Origin: Chloroflexota bacterium
GTDB lineage: Bacteria; Chloroflexota; Anaerolineae; Caldilineales; Caldilineaceae
Length of the DNA stretch: 47,600 nucleotides
Direction: 5' to 3'
Assembly (NCBI GenBank): GCA_003577005.1
Contig: QEUW01000013.1
Coordinates: 1 to 47,600 of the forward strand
A program made the translations under genes and the position numbers. Below, one piece after another: positions 8,142-17,988 of the stretch (within the stretch, counting starts at the first letter, position 1; each line of letters begins with the position of its first letter). The notes under the pieces were generated by a model. That model worked only from the letters and a program-made list of their open reading frames with translations. It did not search any database and was not told the origin of the DNA.

Positions 8142-8849
8142 CTAGAGTCCTTTCAAGCCGTGCTCCTGGCTATGATAAAGCAGCCAATCTTCACCCATGA
8201 GCGCCTCGATGTTGGCCAACGGGCAGGGTTGCCACCGGGGTGGCTGCGGTCGTTTCGGGCTGACATTGCGGGCATGGATAGTGCCAACGTAGAACCTGCT
8301 GTCCTCAAGCGGAAGGATCGTTTTGGGACGGTTGTTCCACAAAAAGCCGGTACCTGTCGCCACCCTTGTCACCGGGAATGGATTGCGTTCCCAGAAGGCT
8401 TTGGTAAAGCAGAACGTGGCACTGTAGACCCACGGCCGCTCATCCGCCGGGTAGCGATATTGCCACGCACGATTGGCTGCCGGTTCATAGAAGTAAACGG
8501 TCTGCAAGCCACAGACATCGGCCTGCGCTTTGAGCAGACACGCCACCTGGTAGCTCACCCGCCAGCTTGCCTGCCAATCGTCGTCGTCCCAGTGGGCGAT
8601 GATCTCGCCCGTAGCGGCTTCACAGGCAAGATTGCGCAAAACTCCTTGCGCGTGTCTGCCTTCCAGCCGTTGGTAGCGGATACGCGGGTCGGCTGGCATC
8701 AGGTCCTCGACGGCGTCGCTGCCGTCATCCACCACCACCAGTTCACAGTTCGGATAGTCCTGCCGCAGAAAGTAATCGAGCGCCAGCGGCACAAATTCGC
8801 GGCGGTTATGGGTCGGCATGATGCAAGAAACACGCTGTTCGCCAAACAT
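8142..8849 (-). CDS. Family 2 glycosyltransferase
   Basis: Predicted 235-aa GT-A fold glycosyltransferase. The N-terminus has the family 2 start (VSCIMPTHNRREF) and the nucleotide-binding VVVDDGS motif at about residues 38-44. The metal-binding acidic cluster HWDDDDW follows at about 91-97. It lacks membrane segments and is short, close to a bare catalytic domain. It sits inside the CIS operon between the 1177-aa protein (gap 4 bp) and the 42-repeat protein (gap 2 bp). No clear ribosome-binding site precedes its ATG, so translation is probably coupled to the upstream stop codon. Its placement suggests it modifies a CIS component, most plausibly the neighbouring Ser/Thr-containing repeat protein. 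The donor sugar and target cannot be read from sequence. Confidence 0.88.
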   Translation of the reverse strand: MFGEQRVSCIMPTHNRREFVPLALDYFLRQDYPNCELVVVDDGSDAVEDLMPADPRIRYQRLEGRHAQGVLRNLACEAATGEIIAHWDDDDWQASWRVSYQVACLLKAQADVCGLQTVYFYEPAANRAWQYRYPADERPWVYSATFCFTKAFWERNPFPVTRVATGTGFLWNNRPKTILPLEDSRFYVGTIHARNVSPKRPQPPRWQPCPLANIEALMGEDWLLYHSQEHGLKGL

Positions 8850-8853
8850 GGTT

Positions 8854-11800
8854 CTATTGCAACAAATCTACCAAACGCAACGTACGGAAAACCTCCAGAT
8901 CGAGCAGCAGCCGCAAGGTGCGCAGGCTGCGTTGGAACTGTTCGACACGCGCCTGCTCCTGGCCCGTACGAGCCGCCAACCCAGCGGGCGATGCGCCCAA
9001 CAGATCCTCCAGCGTCTCATTCGCCAGGGCAGCAAACGGCGCAGCAGCAAAGTCGATTGCCATCAGGGTCTCAGCCGCTGCCTTGAGCGCCAGCCCTCGG
9101 CTGCGTGGGATGCCGGCGATCTCCGTCTCCACATCCAGAGCAGCCAGTTCGGCGATGGTGGTAACGGGCGCCGGTAGACTCCTGAGAATGGCGGCATAAT
9201 TTTCACCGACACCGGATACCTCCGCAACGGCTCGTTGTGCCAGGGGTGAGCGCGGCGCAGGGGCAGCCAGCGCGACCGGGGCAGACGGCGCCGGCAGCGT
9301 CCTAGTCTGAAATTGAGCAGGTGCCGCGGTCAGGAGCGGCGCTTGAGGCGGCGCCGGCGGGTCGTAAACAATGACCAGATCGGCGACGGTGAGTTCGCCC
9401 GGCGCCTCGGCCAGAAAGGTGAGCGGCACTGTCACCGGATTGGCGCTGACAAAAGAGACCAACCCGACCAGCAGATCATCGCCTCCCTGCGGCTGGATGA
9501 GCCGGATTTCGGCTGCGCTTGCGCCCGTGGGCGCGTTGCCGGCCCAGGTGTGTGTAGGAAAACCACGGCCGTCCAATGGGATCAGGATAGGGGCACCAGT
9601 CACACTACTGCCGGCAAGCCAGCGCAGCTCCAGACGGGCGCGCAGGGAAGGAGGTCTGTCGTCGGCTTGGTCACCGGGTGGCGGAGTGCTACCCCAAATT
9701 GGCCAAGCAATGACGCGCAGTTCGTATTGCTCACCCGCATTCACACTTGTGCGCTGGTATAGGACAGCATCCTCTGGCCCGCTGCCCCGCAGGCGAAGAT
9801 AGCGTTCCGCTTGCTGTTGCTCTAGTTCGAGCCAGCCACTCTGGCGGGTCCATGCACCAGGGGTTGGCAAGCGCGTCGTCTCATCGGTTTCCCACTGTTG
9901 GAACGTATGATTGGCAAGTCTTTCCACGGTTGGTTGAAATGAGACATCATCGAGCGCAAGGCGGAGCTCGATAGGCTGAACAAAGCGGAGCTCCGCCTGT
10001 GTTGCCCCTGCGGGTGGCGCGAGACGCAGTTCGCGCCCGGTCAAACCATCGGCCTCCTGTTGGAACCCGCCGCTTGCCAGCAGATCCTGGCGCTCCTGTT
10101 GTACGAGTTGGCCCTGGGCATCCAGCCAATGAACCTCCCAGCGCGGCAGCTCTATTCCGACTGGAACCCCTTCGGGCAAGACCACTGCCCCCGTATCCGG
10201 GTCGTTGTGAAATCCTTCAGCGGCGAAAGCAAAACGAAGGAGATAAACACAGCCTGGCCCAACGGGCACCCGCTGGGCCAGGATCGCCGGTTGACTGCCG
10301 CTAGCCTGCAGCACGGCAACGACCTGTTCGGCAGATAACGGCTCGACGCTATTTTCAAAGGCCGTGGGCCATTTCATCCGCCCAACGCTTCCCGCCGCTT
10401 CTAGGGGTTGGTACCATCCCTGTGGCAGGCCGGTCTGGCGCCAGGGTTCGAGGCGGATTGCGCGAATGTCCTCTTCCGACTCGCCTGATGTACATAACTG
10501 GAGGGAGTCCTCCTCGTCTGGCGGACAGTGAAGATTACAACCCTCGGAGGCGATAGGTCTTCCGGCGGTTTGATTGATGGCGCGGATGATCTCGGCGCGC
10601 GATGTGTGCGCCGGGTTGGCACCGGCGCAATCGATTGTCACGGCGCGGTCGGGCGGATTGCCATCGCTATCCTGAAAAAAGACCAGGGTCAAGGTGAGAT
10701 ACCGTTCGCGACTCAGGTCGAGCCCGCGCGACAGATCGCGGGAACAGATGCAAAATTCTGTCGTAGCCGCATCAACGCCAAAGATGCGGCGGGTAGCGTC
10801 CTCATGGGGCGGTTGGTCAAACGCGCCGTTGACCAGCAATTCACCCGCGTCACAGGGCGAAGCAGCTGCCGTCGAGTGCAGGTACTCATCCAGCTCGCGA
10901 CCAAAGTCAGCGTTGAACTCGACCCGCCCCAGGGGGGCAAAGCGGTCAAAGCGCACATGTCTGGCGTCCGGCTCGTTGCCGATCTGGAGTTCCAACGGGA
11001 CCGTGAAGCGATCAGGCGTAAAGCGCAGCCGGAAGAGCGCAGCCAGGGGCCGGATGCCGCTTGCGGTGCTGGCCGTCCGCCAGGAGAAGCCGCCATCGGC
11101 TGAGGCTTGCAGCGCCGGGCCGGCCAGTTCGTGAGGTTGTACATCCCAATAGGCATTGCCCGCCACGCTCTGCAACACCAGCCAGTAGCGTTTGTTTTGC
11201 TCAAAACGGAACTCTGCCGGCAGCGCAGCACTGCCCCAAACCGAACTACCAGGGACCGGCTTTTCGACGACCACAGCGGCGCTGGTAAGCACCGTGCCCG
11301 ATGGCTTGCCGTCCGCATCCTCTTGTATGGCCAGATGCAGGCCCGCAATACCGGGCTGGGTGTTGGCCAGCGGCAGGTCGATCGCAGTCGCAGGTGTTTC
11401 CACTGCCAGCTTGACCGGCTGAGCCAGCGTTCGTTCGGGTGAAATGACCAGCGAGGCAATCGTCTCGCTGGCCCCGATCTTGCCAAAGACGACACGACTG
11501 CCCTCGAACGTACCCTGCACTGCGGCGCCGGCCGCCACAATGTTGGCCCGGCGCCGCGCCTGGATCGTCAGCAGGCTGCCGTCAATGCCGGGCAGACTGC
11601 TGTAGCCATAGGGAAGACTCACGGTGGGCAAGTAGTCAGGCAAGACACGCTGTTCGACCACCAGGTCCACGACCAGCGTCACATCCAATCGGGCAATCGT
11701 ATCCGAGTGTACGACCACAGGCACGGCGTAGAAGCCATTCTCAGCGGTCGCCGTGGTCAAGAACGCGTTCAAGAGTGCGGCAAAGTCGGGTGAGGTCTGC

Positions 11801-12387
11801 GGTGTCGCCAGTTCGCCGGTTTGCGTCCAGAAGGGTGGCAAGTCCCCCAGCCGCACGCTGACGTTGGCCGGCACGGAGCGGATCGCGATCGCGGTGATGT
11901 TCAGGTTGTTCGTATTACCTTGCCCGCGGCTCAATCTGATCTTGCCTGTCGTGAGACCAGGCAAGGGGGCTTGCTGCGGGAGTGAGAGATTTACCGGCAA
12001 AGGTGGGCGATTCGGCGCCATCGTACCATCATCGGCGATACCAACATAGACACCACCCATATCTATTTGCAAGTTGGCCACTCCACCGGACCCGGTCACG
12101 CCGGCCAATGTACTGCGGGTGTGAAAGTCAATTTCGACTACGGCGCTAGCTGTAGACGGTGTCCGTGTCACGCCCCAGTCGGCTGCCAGTAGCTCGCCGT
12201 CAGTAAGGGCACTGGGTGAAAAGACAAAAGTCTCTTCGAAGGGCTCCGTGGCGGATGGGCCTGTGACCGGCGTTAGCGTAATTTTTGCCGCGGTCACACG
12301 CGCGCCGGCAGGGAGGCTCTTGAGCCAGAGCCGCCGGTCGCCTTCAAACGGGTCAGCGCCGCCAAGATAGTGTTCCCGCAATTTCAT
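8854..12387 (-). CDS. Large appendage/fibre-type protein in CIS operon
   Basis: Predicted 1177 aa, mostly beta-strand sequence with no signal peptide or membrane segment. About residues 548-612 match the repeated module of the neighbouring 1454-aa protein (LSRGLDLSRERYLTL...IDCAGANPAHTS...IIRAIN). Regions near 515-680 and 830-1000 look like carbohydrate-binding or jelly-roll modules (LLVNGAFDQP is a typical opening). The last ~120 residues are helical and resemble a helix-hairpin-helix module (VSGVGENYAAILRSL, then IAGIPRSRGLALKA). The product is unknown. By position after baseplate J and the gpI-like gene it would be a baseplate-attached fibre, receptor-binding or scaffold protein. The ribosome-binding site is weak (AAGG). 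The 161 bp before it contain only short GGATGACA-type repeats. Confidence 0.8.
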   Translation of the reverse strand: MKLREHYLGGADPFEGDRRLWLKSLPAGARVTAAKITLTPVTGPSATEPFEETFVFSPSALTDGELLAADWGVTRTPSTASAVVEIDFHTRSTLAGVTGSGGVANLQIDMGGVYVGIADDGTMAPNRPPLPVNLSLPQQAPLPGLTTGKIRLSRGQGNTNNLNITAIAIRSVPANVSVRLGDLPPFWTQTGELATPQTSPDFAALLNAFLTTATAENGFYAVPVVVHSDTIARLDVTLVVDLVVEQRVLPDYLPTVSLPYGYSSLPGIDGSLLTIQARRRANIVAAGAAVQGTFEGSRVVFGKIGASETIASLVISPERTLAQPVKLAVETPATAIDLPLANTQPGIAGLHLAIQEDADGKPSGTVLTSAAVVVEKPVPGSSVWGSAALPAEFRFEQNKRYWLVLQSVAGNAYWDVQPHELAGPALQASADGGFSWRTASTASGIRPLAALFRLRFTPDRFTVPLELQIGNEPDARHVRFDRFAPLGRVEFNADFGRELDEYLHSTAAASPCDAGELLVNGAFDQPPHEDATRRIFGVDAATTEFCICSRDLSRGLDLSRERYLTLTLVFFQDSDGNPPDRAVTIDCAGANPAHTSRAEIIRAINQTAGRPIASEGCNLHCPPDEEDSLQLCTSGESEEDIRAIRLEPWRQTGLPQGWYQPLEAAGSVGRMKWPTAFENSVEPLSAEQVVAVLQASGSQPAILAQRVPVGPGCVYLLRFAFAAEGFHNDPDTGAVVLPEGVPVGIELPRWEVHWLDAQGQLVQQERQDLLASGGFQQEADGLTGRELRLAPPAGATQAELRFVQPIELRLALDDVSFQPTVERLANHTFQQWETDETTRLPTPGAWTRQSGWLELEQQQAERYLRLRGSGPEDAVLYQRTSVNAGEQYELRVIAWPIWGSTPPPGDQADDRPPSLRARLELRWLAGSSVTGAPILIPLDGRGFPTHTWAGNAPTGASAAEIRLIQPQGGDDLLVGLVSFVSANPVTVPLTFLAEAPGELTVADLVIVYDPPAPPQAPLLTAAPAQFQTRTLPAPSAPVALAAPAPRSPLAQRAVAEVSGVGENYAAILRSLPAPVTTIAELAALDVETEIAGIPRSRGLALKAAAETLMAIDFAAAPFAALANETLEDLLGASPAGLAARTGQEQARVEQFQRSLRTLRLLLDLEVFRTLRLVDLLQ

Positions 12388-12548
12388 GATGATTGCCTTA
12401 TCGAATCGTCCAGTACGCTGGAGAGGCTGTACCAGGTTATTCGCCCACCTGATAGGGTGACGGGATGGCAGGATGACACGACGAGCAGCGGTGCTTCACC
12501 GTGGTGCCTTGTCATCAAGCCATCCTGTCAGACATCGAATCAAGCCGA

Positions 12549-13427
12549 CTACGTACGCAAGAGTACCATGAGGTCGACCTGCTGTGTCGCCTGAATCTCC
12601 AACGCATCCTGGCTCAGGTAAAAGACATCGACTTGCTTAGTGGCGCCATCCTGGTTGCGATCCCCGTAGGGAATGCCCAGCGGGATCATGCGCGGACGGA
12701 GCGCCATGTGTAGGTCTTCCCAGATACCCATCTGCTTCAGTTCTTCGACCGTGCGATCCTTGTCCAATATTTGTTGCTGAACATAGTCGGAGTGTCCGTA
12801 CGCTTCACGGCGAAAGTGATCCTGATCCAGACCCGGGTCGAACATGCGCCCCCAGAGGTCGTTGAGCACATCGTCAAAGAGTTGCTTGGGCGTGACCTGG
12901 AGGCCAAATTGGTTGAGGAGCAGGTCCAGCGAATCCCCCCAGTGTACGGTGTCGAGCCCGCGCGTGCTGAGACGTGATGCAGCATTGTCGCGATGGCCGG
13001 CGTAGTAGACCAGAAATTTGACCCCGGTGTTGGCTTCGTCACTGACATCCAGAGGGAGTAGCTCGAAGACCGTGATCACCGGGTACCGGTCTAACTCATG
13101 TTCGATGATGGCCGGTCCAAAGGTTGGCGCCCCCCCCAACTGGCGGTCGAGTTGCTTGAAATAGCGCCGATATTCGCCCCAGTTCGACGGGATTTCAGAA
13201 CGCATCACATAGCGCTGGTCGAGGTCGCCTTTCCACTCATCGGGCGTCTTGCCGCCAAAGGTGTCGGCATCGACCGGAGCCTCCATGTGCTCATTCAGTG
13301 CATCATTCACCTGCCCTACCTGGCCGGCGATATCCTGTTTGATCTTGACCTGCATGGTGTTCATGCGTTCGGCTTCGATCAAGTCGCCAGCGTGGAATTC
13401 CTCATACGGTGTAATCGTGGTTGTCAT
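12549..13427 (-). CDS. Tail-fibre-like baseplate protein
   Basis: Predicted 292 aa. The ATG at 13427 is chosen because AAGGAGAC lies 8 nt upstream; the open frame extends a further 55 codons but those lie in the preceding intergenic element. The N-terminal ~90 residues (FHAGDLIEAERMNTMQ, a helical segment, then GGKTPDEW and LDQRYVMRSE) resemble the N-termini of phage tail-fibre or minor tail proteins that dock on the baseplate. The rest is a globular alpha/beta region without a recognised family. It follows the gpI-like protein, as fibre genes do in contractile phage clusters. The assignment to the CIS is by context; the specific role is inferred. Confidence 0.75.
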   Translation of the reverse strand: MTTTITPYEEFHAGDLIEAERMNTMQVKIKQDIAGQVGQVNDALNEHMEAPVDADTFGGKTPDEWKGDLDQRYVMRSEIPSNWGEYRRYFKQLDRQLGGAPTFGPAIIEHELDRYPVITVFELLPLDVSDEANTGVKFLVYYAGHRDNAASRLSTRGLDTVHWGDSLDLLLNQFGLQVTPKQLFDDVLNDLWGRMFDPGLDQDHFRREAYGHSDYVQQQILDKDRTVEELKQMGIWEDLHMALRPRMIPLGIPYGDRNQDGATKQVDVFYLSQDALEIQATQQVDLMVLLRT

Positions 13428-13490
13428 CTGTTTGTCTCCTTCTCTTGCATGATTTACAAAAACAGCATTTGGTCCGGGAGCAATGGGCGT

Positions 13491-13623
13491 AGAGGCTGTT
13501 TGAAAAGGGTCGGTGCGTTGCACGCGAAGCGTGCGATGCACCTGGGCTGCCAGGCAATCCTGAGGTGCAACACACCTTGCAGGTACACGCACCAGCGTGG
13601 AGCCCCCTTTTCAAACAGCTTCT
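13491..13623. mobile_element. MITE-like element with ~19-bp terminal inverted repeats
   Basis: The terminal repeats 13491-13509 (AGAGGCTGTTTGAAAAGGG) and 13605-13623 (reverse complement with two differences) bound a 133-bp non-coding segment. Inside is the window-wide core GGTGCGTTGCACGC...GCGTGCGATGCACCT plus AGGTGCAACACACC. The right end touches the TAA stop codon (13623-13625) of the 1454-aa gene, and the left end is 64 bp before the start of the next CIS gene. No transposase is encoded, so any movement would need one in trans. Confidence 0.75.
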
Positions 13624-16600
13624 TAGCTATCCTGGCGCGACACTTCGGCGCGCACGCCCGCAGCCTTGGCTTGTAGGATGCCGACCGCGCTGGGCTGCAC
13701 CAGATCCTGCGTCAGTGCGGGAAGCGGGTCTCCCAGCGCAATCTGCCGCGCCCCCTCAAAGCGGTCCCCCTGGAACAAAATACAGACGTCATATCTGCCC
13801 GGCCCAGACTGCCGCGTCGACACTGCGATGGCGTTGCCCCAGGCGCCTGCTTCCCGCGCCTCCAGCAAAATGAAACCGTCGACGCCGGTTTCACCCAGAT
13901 AGAGCCGGGCGGGCCGCGTCTCGTTGCCCAGGGTGAGAAACTGCGCTTTGCGCAACGGCATCGCAATGGCCGACCAGCCCAATTCCACACTGTCTGCGAT
14001 AGTCGCTTTCACCAGCGAGTGCTCGTTTGCCGCAATCAACGAGAGCAGGTATCGCTCGTCATCGGCAGGCCCCGTGACCGTGTCTGTGTAGACCTCTGGC
14101 GTATTGGCCGGCAGCCCAAAGCGCGCCGTGTTGAAACGACCGCCAAAGCGTGGGGGCAAGTCAACCGGCAGATTGACCCGAAACGCACCCGCCTCGTGGT
14201 GTGTCCAACGAAAAACAATGTGAACCGGTGGGTCCCCAATAGGCGGCGTCGCGGCAAAGACGGGAAGCAGAGGCGCTTGGCGATCTTGGACAAAGCGGCT
14301 CACGTTAAAGATGCCCCGCTCCCTACACACGTCACCGACAAAGTAGCCCTTGTCAAAGTTTGCCTGGTCGAAGCGGCTGCTGTGGCAATCGAGATAGCGC
14401 CATTGCGACCGCCCTTGCGGCAGTTGCAAGACCAAGGACCGCTCATGCGCAGTGGATGGCGCCGCTGCCGGTCTCGAACTGTCGTTCAGCGAGCTGACGA
14501 GAATCTTGTCGTCAGATAACCATTGTATCGGCTCATTAGGCGCCAGAATTGCAACCCGCAACCCCCGCTCAGCATCGCGCCATAGCCGCGCACTGGCGCC
14601 CGCCGTCAACGTAGTGAGCAGGCGAATCTGCCAACCACTAAAGATATTGACCAGACCTGGCCCAACGACACCGTGTGGTGCCTGAATCTCCACTTCGGCA
14701 AAAACGTCCCCCGCGCCGCTGTTGGTTACATACCAGTGGTCGCCATGCCGGACGGGACGCGGCGGCAACTCGACCGGCCGCGGTGGATATTCGATCAGTT
14801 CCAGATAGCGTAACGGCAGCAGAGCGAGCTGGCTGTTTTCCCCTACCGTTGGTGAAGTCAGGTGTAGGTGACCTTCTGGCGTCAGAGCGGCTGCCCCCGG
14901 CAAGATCTGGTTGACCGCGGCGACGATCTCAGCGCCAAAGGTCTGGCCTGGCACGGCGCCGGCCACGTCGATGTCAAGCGGGCGTCCCCCATCTACGGCC
15001 AGCCGGATTACAGAACGCTCGGCCAGATTCACTGGCGCCAGTAGATCGACCTCACCGGTAAGAGTTGCCGGGCCAGGCGCCTGGCCGCTCGTCTCGTCAG
15101 GTACATTCCCCAACAAGAGCGAGCGGGCATCGCCGGAGGTGTACGGCGCCAGCGTCAACTGGCTGGCAAATCCACTGGTGGGCGCCCGTAGCGTGAGTCG
15201 CCCCTCCTCGGCCAGGGCCACTGGCTGGGTGGTAGCCGTGTTGATCGCCGTCACAATGGTTTCCAGTGACGTGTGCGCCGGGTCGGCCGGATCGGCGCAA
15301 TCGATATCGACCAGCGGAGCGCCGTTCACCCCCAGACGCAAGAAGCGATTGCGGCTCAAATCATTTTCTCCTCCTAGCTCGACCTGGCCCACGATCTCAG
15401 CCGGTGTTGCCGCCCTGCCTCGATAGCTGCGCGGCGGCGATACACCGAAGATGGCGGCGGCCACATCATGCTCGCCAGCAGGGGCGAAGACGAGCTGGCT
15501 AGCCGCCCCCGTTTGGGCCGAGGTCAGGAGCAGGTGCGCGCCGTCATGACTGGCCACGTTTGACCCGAGCGCCAGATTGATGGCGATCATCAGCGCGTTG
15601 AGTGTCTTGTGGGTTGGTTCCGTCCCAGCAAGCGGGATCAAGACCGGCTCGATACCGTCCAACCCAATGCGAATTGCTGCGCCCGCGGGCAGGTCGGCGC
15701 CATCGCTCAGATCGACGGTGCCGGCGAAGACCACCCTGGTGCCATCGGCGCCACGCACGGTGCCCGGCGCCACGCTCAGCAAGCGGGCCAGGGCATCTTC
15801 GGCCTGCGGCGGTTCGACCTTGATCCGGCTCTGGGCGCCTGCGCTGGGCGACGTGAGCACCAGGTTGGCGCCGGTGTCCGTAGCTACCACCATCCCCAGC
15901 GCCGTGTTGATCTTGTCCACAATCTCGGCCAACACCGTCACATGGGGTCGTTTCCCGGCGCAGTCGATATCGACACCGGGCTGCCCGTCGATGGCCAGGC
16001 GGAGATAGCGCTGGGTGCGGAGGTCAACGCCGCGGCTCAACGTGGCGGTCCCTTCCAGACGGGCGGGCAGCGCCGCCGTCCCTTGCGCCTGCCCGGTGTT
16101 CGCCCCAAAGATCACAGCCGCTGCCTCGCTGATGACCGGAGCGCGGGTGACAAAGCGGCGCCGCACGGTAGTCGTCAACGGCAAGATGGTCAGATGACTC
16201 GCCGCGCCCGTAGTGGGGGAGGTCAGCAACAGGTGGTCGTCTTCGGGCGTGGTCACATCCTGGCTCAGGGCCGTGTTGATCGCCGTCACCAGGTCGCCAA
16301 GTTGGACGTCGGTAGGGTCCATCACGCCGCTGCGCAGATCGATAGTCACCGGCTCGGCGCCGTCCAGCGCAACGAGAAGTTGATATTGGGCCGTGAGATT
16401 CACACCACTATTTAGGACCAGAACCCCCCGAATCTGTGCGGCGGTTGCTGCCGCGCCGGTAAAGGTGCGCGGAACGATGCCAAAGATGTCTCCTGTGGCA
16501 TCGCCCGGCATGCCGGTTTCAAAGACGATAGCGCCGGCGGGTCCAGCCGTCGGCGAGGTCAGGCTGAGAAAGCGGCCATCGTGGCGGGCAATGGTCGTTT

Positions 16601-17987
16601 GGAACGCGGCGTTGATAGCGGCGGCGATCTCGCTCAACGTGGTGTTGGCTGGATTTTCGCCCGCACAATCGATGGTGAGCGCGGTGCCGCCATCGACGCT
16701 GATCCGAAGCACGGAACGTTGGCTCAGGTCAACGCCGCGGCCGAGATCACGGCGGCTGACTGCCCGCGCCGGCTGGTCGTCCTGGCCCAGAGCAACCATA
16801 CTGGCGGCGCCAAAGAGCCTGACCCTGGCATCCTGGGCAGCGGCCTGTTGCAGGCTAACCATGCTTGCCGCCCCGGTGGTGGGCGATGTCAACTCGAGGA
16901 AGCGGCCATCATGGCTGGCTACTGTGTCGCCCAGTGCGTTATTGATCGCCGCGACGATCTGGTCCAGGGTGGTGTGGCCCGGCGCCGGCCCGGCGCAGTC
17001 GATTTCGGCTACTGTCGTGTTATCGATCTGGAGCCGCAGATAGCGCTCATTGCTCAGATCGACGCCGCCGCTCAGGTCTTGTGTACCGCGGAGTTGCGCG
17101 GCGAACGCCGCGCTGCCGGCGTAGCTGTGCGCCGGCAGACCCAGGAGACGTTCGGCTGCATCGCCGGCGACTTCCTGCACCTCGAGCCGGCTGTTGGGAC
17201 CTGGTGTAGGCGAGGCGAGGGTCAGGTAGCGCCCGTCATGGCGGGCAACCTGCGCCCCCAGCGCCACGTTGATGGCGACGACAATCCAGTGCAACGAAAC
17301 GGCGGTGGGGTCAGCCACTCCGGCGACCAGATCAACCTCTACCGGACTCTGATCATCGATGCGCAGCCGCAGGATGGCCGTTTCGCCCAGGTTTACACCC
17401 TGGCTCAGGTCAACGGTACCCTGGACCTGGGCGGCGCGGGCGGCGCTACCCTGTGCATCTACGGTTGCAGCACCAAACAACAGGGGGGCGGCATCGGCCG
17501 GATTGGCGACCTGGGTAACCAACTCGTCTGAAGGTCTCTGCCACCAGGCCGTCATGGCGGCGTAATCGTCGGCGATCTCCAGCCCCAGGGCCTCGGCCAC
17601 CACGCGCAGGATGCCTTGCACCGTCACGGTGCCATCCAGAAAGGTACGGATATAGCGTTTGAGATGCCGGCGAAACTCCTCGACTGTCTCATCGCAGACC
17701 GACGGCAGCGAACAGAGCTTTTCTTGCCCGGCGTTGTCTGCCGCGGGCTTTGGGCAGCGCGGGGCCAGGCCGTAGAGGGCGGCCATGCGCGCCAGATCGT
17801 CGATCACCTCGGCGCCGCGGTCAGCGTGGTCCACCCAATGCGCCTGCATGATGGCGGCGAGCGTGTTTTCTGCCTGCAACAGTTCGGAGCCGTAGGCATC
17901 CACCAGCGCAAACAGGGCCGAACGTTGCGGGGCGCGGCGAAAGGTGCCGGGCAGGTAGCTGAGAATGCGGTCGGTTTTGGTCGGCAT
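13623..17987 (-). CDS. gpI-like tail protein with eight internal repeats
   Basis: Predicted 1454 aa. Residues 1-150 (LPGTFRRAPQRSALFALVDAY... and RRHLKRYIRTFLDGTVTVQGILRVV) resemble the phage tail protein I/baseplate wedge family, which usually follows baseplate J. Residues 190 to about 1055 hold eight divergent copies of a ~110-aa module with the pattern LS-GVDL...RLRID...IDCAG...AINAALG...HDGR-L-LTSPT-GA-S. The last ~400 aa are beta-rich, and near the end contain AGAWGNAIAVS, a pattern also seen in tail sheath proteins. The ATG at 17987 follows the stop of gpJ (TGATATG) with an AGGAGG upstream, so the two genes are translationally coupled. The module pattern recalls the flagellin-hook IN motif, but homology is not established. 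Likely a baseplate wedge fused to a long appendage. Confidence 0.8.
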   Translation of the reverse strand: MPTKTDRILSYLPGTFRRAPQRSALFALVDAYGSELLQAENTLAAIMQAHWVDHADRGAEVIDDLARMAALYGLAPRCPKPAADNAGQEKLCSLPSVCDETVEEFRRHLKRYIRTFLDGTVTVQGILRVVAEALGLEIADDYAAMTAWWQRPSDELVTQVANPADAAPLLFGAATVDAQGSAARAAQVQGTVDLSQGVNLGETAILRLRIDDQSPVEVDLVAGVADPTAVSLHWIVVAINVALGAQVARHDGRYLTLASPTPGPNSRLEVQEVAGDAAERLLGLPAHSYAGSAAFAAQLRGTQDLSGGVDLSNERYLRLQIDNTTVAEIDCAGPAPGHTTLDQIVAAINNALGDTVASHDGRFLELTSPTTGAASMVSLQQAAAQDARVRLFGAASMVALGQDDQPARAVSRRDLGRGVDLSQRSVLRISVDGGTALTIDCAGENPANTTLSEIAAAINAAFQTTIARHDGRFLSLTSPTAGPAGAIVFETGMPGDATGDIFGIVPRTFTGAAATAAQIRGVLVLNSGVNLTAQYQLLVALDGAEPVTIDLRSGVMDPTDVQLGDLVTAINTALSQDVTTPEDDHLLLTSPTTGAASHLTILPLTTTVRRRFVTRAPVISEAAAVIFGANTGQAQGTAALPARLEGTATLSRGVDLRTQRYLRLAIDGQPGVDIDCAGKRPHVTVLAEIVDKINTALGMVVATDTGANLVLTSPSAGAQSRIKVEPPQAEDALARLLSVAPGTVRGADGTRVVFAGTVDLSDGADLPAGAAIRIGLDGIEPVLIPLAGTEPTHKTLNALMIAINLALGSNVASHDGAHLLLTSAQTGAASQLVFAPAGEHDVAAAIFGVSPPRSYRGRAATPAEIVGQVELGGENDLSRNRFLRLGVNGAPLVDIDCADPADPAHTSLETIVTAINTATTQPVALAEEGRLTLRAPTSGFASQLTLAPYTSGDARSLLLGNVPDETSGQAPGPATLTGEVDLLAPVNLAERSVIRLAVDGGRPLDIDVAGAVPGQTFGAEIVAAVNQILPGAAALTPEGHLHLTSPTVGENSQLALLPLRYLELIEYPPRPVELPPRPVRHGDHWYVTNSGAGDVFAEVEIQAPHGVVGPGLVNIFSGWQIRLLTTLTAGASARLWRDAERGLRVAILAPNEPIQWLSDDKILVSSLNDSSRPAAAPSTAHERSLVLQLPQGRSQWRYLDCHSSRFDQANFDKGYFVGDVCRERGIFNVSRFVQDRQAPLLPVFAATPPIGDPPVHIVFRWTHHEAGAFRVNLPVDLPPRFGGRFNTARFGLPANTPEVYTDTVTGPADDERYLLSLIAANEHSLVKATIADSVELGWSAIAMPLRKAQFLTLGNETRPARLYLGETGVDGFILLEAREAGAWGNAIAVSTRQSGPGRYDVCILFQGDRFEGARQIALGDPLPALTQDLVQPSAVGILQAKAAGVRAEVSRQDS
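14823..17420 (-). repeat. Eight divergent coding repeats of about 330 bp
   Basis: Region of the gpI-like gene encoding eight ~110-residue modules. Each has VDL-S...L-ID near its start, an IDCAG or related strand, an AINxALG helix, then LxLTSPTxGAxS. Copies differ at most positions, so the duplication is old. A ninth copy is present in the neighbouring 1177-aa protein at about 10552-10746. Confidence 0.8.
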
Positions 17988-17988
17988 A

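Noticed and set aside
15609..17531. Plus-strand open frames of 268 and 316 codons
   Set aside because: They lie antisense to the eight-module gene, with no domain, no ribosome-binding site and composition expected of shadow frames in high-GC DNA.
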